Part shown: one piece after another, positions 62,226-64,000 of the stretch
Position numbering within the stretch: the first letter of the stretch is position 1
Layout: each line of letters begins with the position of its first letter
Assembly (NCBI GenBank): GCA_910578405.1
Contig: CAJTQO010000014.1
Location: 1-64,000, forward strand
Reading direction: 5' to 3'
Length of the DNA stretch: 64,000 nt
Origin: an uncultured Lachnospiraceae bacterium
GTDB taxonomy: Bacteria; Bacillota; Clostridia; Lachnospirales; Lachnospiraceae
The notes under the pieces: generated by a model
Seen by the model: the letters and a program-made list of their open reading frames with translations, nothing else
Database searches by the model: none
What the model was told of the DNA's origin: nothing
Made by a program: the position numbers and the translations under genes

Positions 62226-63509
62226 ATGGTAAATAATAGGAATGAAAAACATTTGGATGTGTATGAAGATAGATATGAACTGCACCAGGACGATGGGACT
62301 ACAGTGTATTATCAGGGATTTCAGAATGAGGCGGCGCAGCAAAGATATGCGCAAATCAATCATGAGTTAGAAAATGGCTACCTGGATAAAGCGATTGCCT
62401 CAATTCCTACAACAGATTTTTTGGCATTATCTGAAGAAAACAGAGAATTGCTTAGAAATATGGTTGATGGGATTACAAGTGAAGTTGGACGGGCGCTGGT
62501 TGGCCTGGCTTGTTTGCAGTTGACGATAAAATCCATTGCCCCTAAACAGAGCATTCGCCTTCATAAGGGAAGTGTGACGCGTGGCAAGTTTTCATGGGTT
62601 GATGGTATCTCTATGCGCTCTTTGGATAGGAATTACAATACACCATTTCTTAGGAAATATGGTTTGCTTAATGTCAACCGGGACGGTGTATTTATAACGC
62701 GATCGTTAGCGGAAAATTATCCCTATTCGGTTCTGTACAAAGCTGAAATGCGTGGGCCGTTTAATCAATGGATTGCAATCGTGGATGCGATAGAAAATAA
62801 TACGCTTCCTGCAAAACTGGGACTTTGTTATTTGATTGCATTATTACGGAACAGATCGGATATTTTTAAGCGTCATGCAGAAGAAGCATGTTTATTGGCA
62901 AAAAAATTTAATGGAAAGCCATTCGGCCAAATTAAGGATTTGATTTTTTCTTTTTTTAATGCGACGGACTATTCTGCCAGAGCCTTTGAGGTAACAATGC
63001 ATAGCTTTTATCAGGCTATGGATGAATTGCATTTTCTCGCAGATGCAGACGTAGCGCCAATGTCTCAAATGCGTTCTGCCAACAAGAAGCATGGTAATGT
63101 AGGGGATATTGAACTTACTGAAAACGGCGTCATTACCGAATCGTGGGACGCCAAGTATGGAAAACCATATCTTAGGGATGAGTTGGAAGAACTTCGTGAT
63201 AAGTTGCTAACGCATCCCGATGTAAAAGTAGCGGGTTTTGTTTGTGATGGAAAAATTGATTTAAGAAAAGATATCATCAGCCGTGCAAAAGAGTTGGAAT
63301 TAGAGACAGGAGCAGAAATACATTTGTTTTCTTTTGAAGAATGGATTGCTTATGAAAGCGAAAATCTGAATAAAGAACAGAAAGATAGCCTTGCCTATAG
63401 ATGGCTTGTGGCAATCGTGGAATCATTTGCGCAAAAACGCCTTAAGGCAGCGCCAATTGACGAACCATGCGATGCGTGGATTCATGATTTAATTGAAATC
63501 ATGAAATAG
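62226..63509 (+). CDS. Probable type II restriction endonuclease partner
   Basis: 427 residues with AAAAGGAG before the ATG. I do not recognise a named family. From about 293 there is a possible PD-(D/E)XK core: GDIELTENG with Asp293, then ITESWDAKYGK with Asp-Ala-Lys near 308-310, followed by a helix RDELEELRDKL. The N-terminal 270 residues are helical. Position directly after a C5 methyltransferase, with the same lower GC, makes it the natural restriction partner. Recognition site unknown. Confidence 0.6.
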   Translation: MVNNRNEKHLDVYEDRYELHQDDGTTVYYQGFQNEAAQQRYAQINHELENGYLDKAIASIPTTDFLALSEENRELLRNMVDGITSEVGRALVGLACLQLTIKSIAPKQSIRLHKGSVTRGKFSWVDGISMRSLDRNYNTPFLRKYGLLNVNRDGVFITRSLAENYPYSVLYKAEMRGPFNQWIAIVDAIENNTLPAKLGLCYLIALLRNRSDIFKRHAEEACLLAKKFNGKPFGQIKDLIFSFFNATDYSARAFEVTMHSFYQAMDELHFLADADVAPMSQMRSANKKHGNVGDIELTENGVITESWDAKYGKPYLRDELEELRDKLLTHPDVKVAGFVCDGKIDLRKDIISRAKELELETGAEIHLFSFEEWIAYESENLNKEQKDSLAYRWLVAIVESFAQKRLKAAPIDEPCDAWIHDLIEIMK

Positions 63510-63539
63510 GCCGTTTCGTGGGAGGAATTCCCATAGACG

Positions 63540-63569
63540 TTGCATTTATACAGCCAAATGTGTTAGAAT
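63540..63569 (+). promoter_or_regulatory. Promoter of the second ABC exporter gene
   Basis: TTGCAT (63540-63545), 18-base spacer, TAGAAT (63564-63569), about 72 bases before the start codon. Confidence 0.65.
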
Positions 63570-63641
63570 ATAAAAATGTAGAAGGGAATCAGGCCCTCTG
63601 TGCAGGGAAGGAAAGGCGGATAAAGGTAAGGATAAGGCCAT

Positions 63642-64000
63642 ATGGGAAAGATTTTAAGGAAGTTGAAGGTATTATTGGATAAGAAGCAAAAGCGGATCAT
63701 GGTATTTCTTATCTTTGTTATGTTGGTGGGCGCGGCTCTGGAGCTGCTCGGGGTAGGGTTAATCCTGGAGGCGGCGACGGTAATTACGGATCCGGACATA
63801 TTGGAAAAAAATGAGATGTTGGCTTCGGTATACAGCGCTTTGGGGATGGAGAGTATGACGCAGTTTTCCATGGTGATGCTGGGGGCTTTGATCCTGGTAT
63901 ATGCCGTGAAAAATGCGTATTTGTTTTTTCAGAGCAAACTGCAGTTTAGGTTTGTGTACAGCAATCAGTTTGCCACATCCAGGAGAATGATGATTAATTT
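63642..64000 (+). CDS. ABC exporter, N-terminal part (runs off the window)
   Basis: The first about 119 codons only. Two hydrophobic segments are seen: VFLIFVMLVGAALELLGVGLILEAA and MVMLGALILVYAVKNAYLFF. The spacing and wording (GAALELLGV; MLGALILVYAVKNAY) parallel the 4085 exporter (GGIVEILGV; LLGTLLVVYAFKSLY), so the two are paralogues. The ATPase part lies outside the window. Confidence 0.8.
   Translation, partial: MGKILRKLKVLLDKKQKRIMVFLIFVMLVGAALELLGVGLILEAATVITDPDILEKNEMLASVYSALGMESMTQFSMVMLGALILVYAVKNAYLFFQSKLQFRFVYSNQFATSRRMMIN

Overview
The window looks like a chromosome segment of a gut Firmicute of the Lachnospiraceae (Clostridia) type. The grounds are a Spo0A-type DNA-binding domain, clostridial-style Wadjet genes, purine-rich AGGAGG ribosome sites, roughly 48-50% GC by eye, and a strong bias of genes to one strand (only four genes are on the minus strand). 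The genus cannot be fixed from the sequence alone. No rRNA, tRNA or CRISPR array was seen.

Layout. 1-2.1 kb: a collapsed AAA-ATPase/nuclease relic, a MalY/PatB-type C-S lyase and a RidA protein. 2.4-13.9 kb: one tightly packed operon from a good promoter, holding a polytopic membrane protein (DUF6056-like), an ABC exporter and a complete Wadjet anti-plasmid/anti-phage system in the order jetD-jetA-jetB-jetC, closest to type III. 14-16 kb: a hemerythrin-receiver protein followed by a stand-alone Spo0A output domain. 16.1 kb: a minus-strand GNAT acetyltransferase. 16.9-33 kb: an exopolysaccharide or cell-wall glycan cluster with GtrB-like, GT2 and GT4 transferases, a WbaP-like priming transferase, a Wzz-like regulator, an EpsG-like polymerase, a DUF5722 glycosidase-like protein and a GT-C protein. 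A radical SAM protein and a small glutaredoxin-like protein sit among them.

33-40.3 kb: sugar oxidoreductase and isomerase genes, an AAA/PD-(D/E)XK protein, a lipoprotein with a DUF1266 domain, then GH125 alpha-mannosidase and GH130 phosphorylase, closed by a strong terminator. 40.4-42.6 kb: minus-strand NUDIX and sodium:alanine symporter genes. 43-55.8 kb: a pseudaminic acid (Pse) locus with pseB, pseC, a PLP-enzyme/PseG fusion, pseF, pseI, an ATP-grasp ligase, a GT52-like transferase that may transfer the nonulosonic acid, and a coupled GtrB/ChbG-deacetylase pair. No pseH is visible. 55.8-59.7 kb: GH38 alpha-mannosidase and a convergent AraC regulator. 60-63.5 kb: a more AT-rich pair, a C5-cytosine methyltransferase and a probable restriction endonuclease. 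The window ends inside a second ABC exporter related to the one at 4.1 kb.

How the parts may fit. The glycan cluster and Pse locus together could build and decorate a surface polymer or glycoprotein. The GH38/GH125/GH130 trio can process mannose-containing glycans in the cytoplasm. Wadjet and the restriction-modification pair guard against foreign DNA. The most unusual signals are the PLP-PseG fusion with an ATP-grasp gene and no PseH, a family of related intergenic repeats in front of pse genes (including a 107-108 bp tandem array), low-complexity inserts in many unrelated proteins (one apparently copied from a nearby conserved motif), a 120-bp segmental duplication, and a split receiver/Spo0A-output gene pair.
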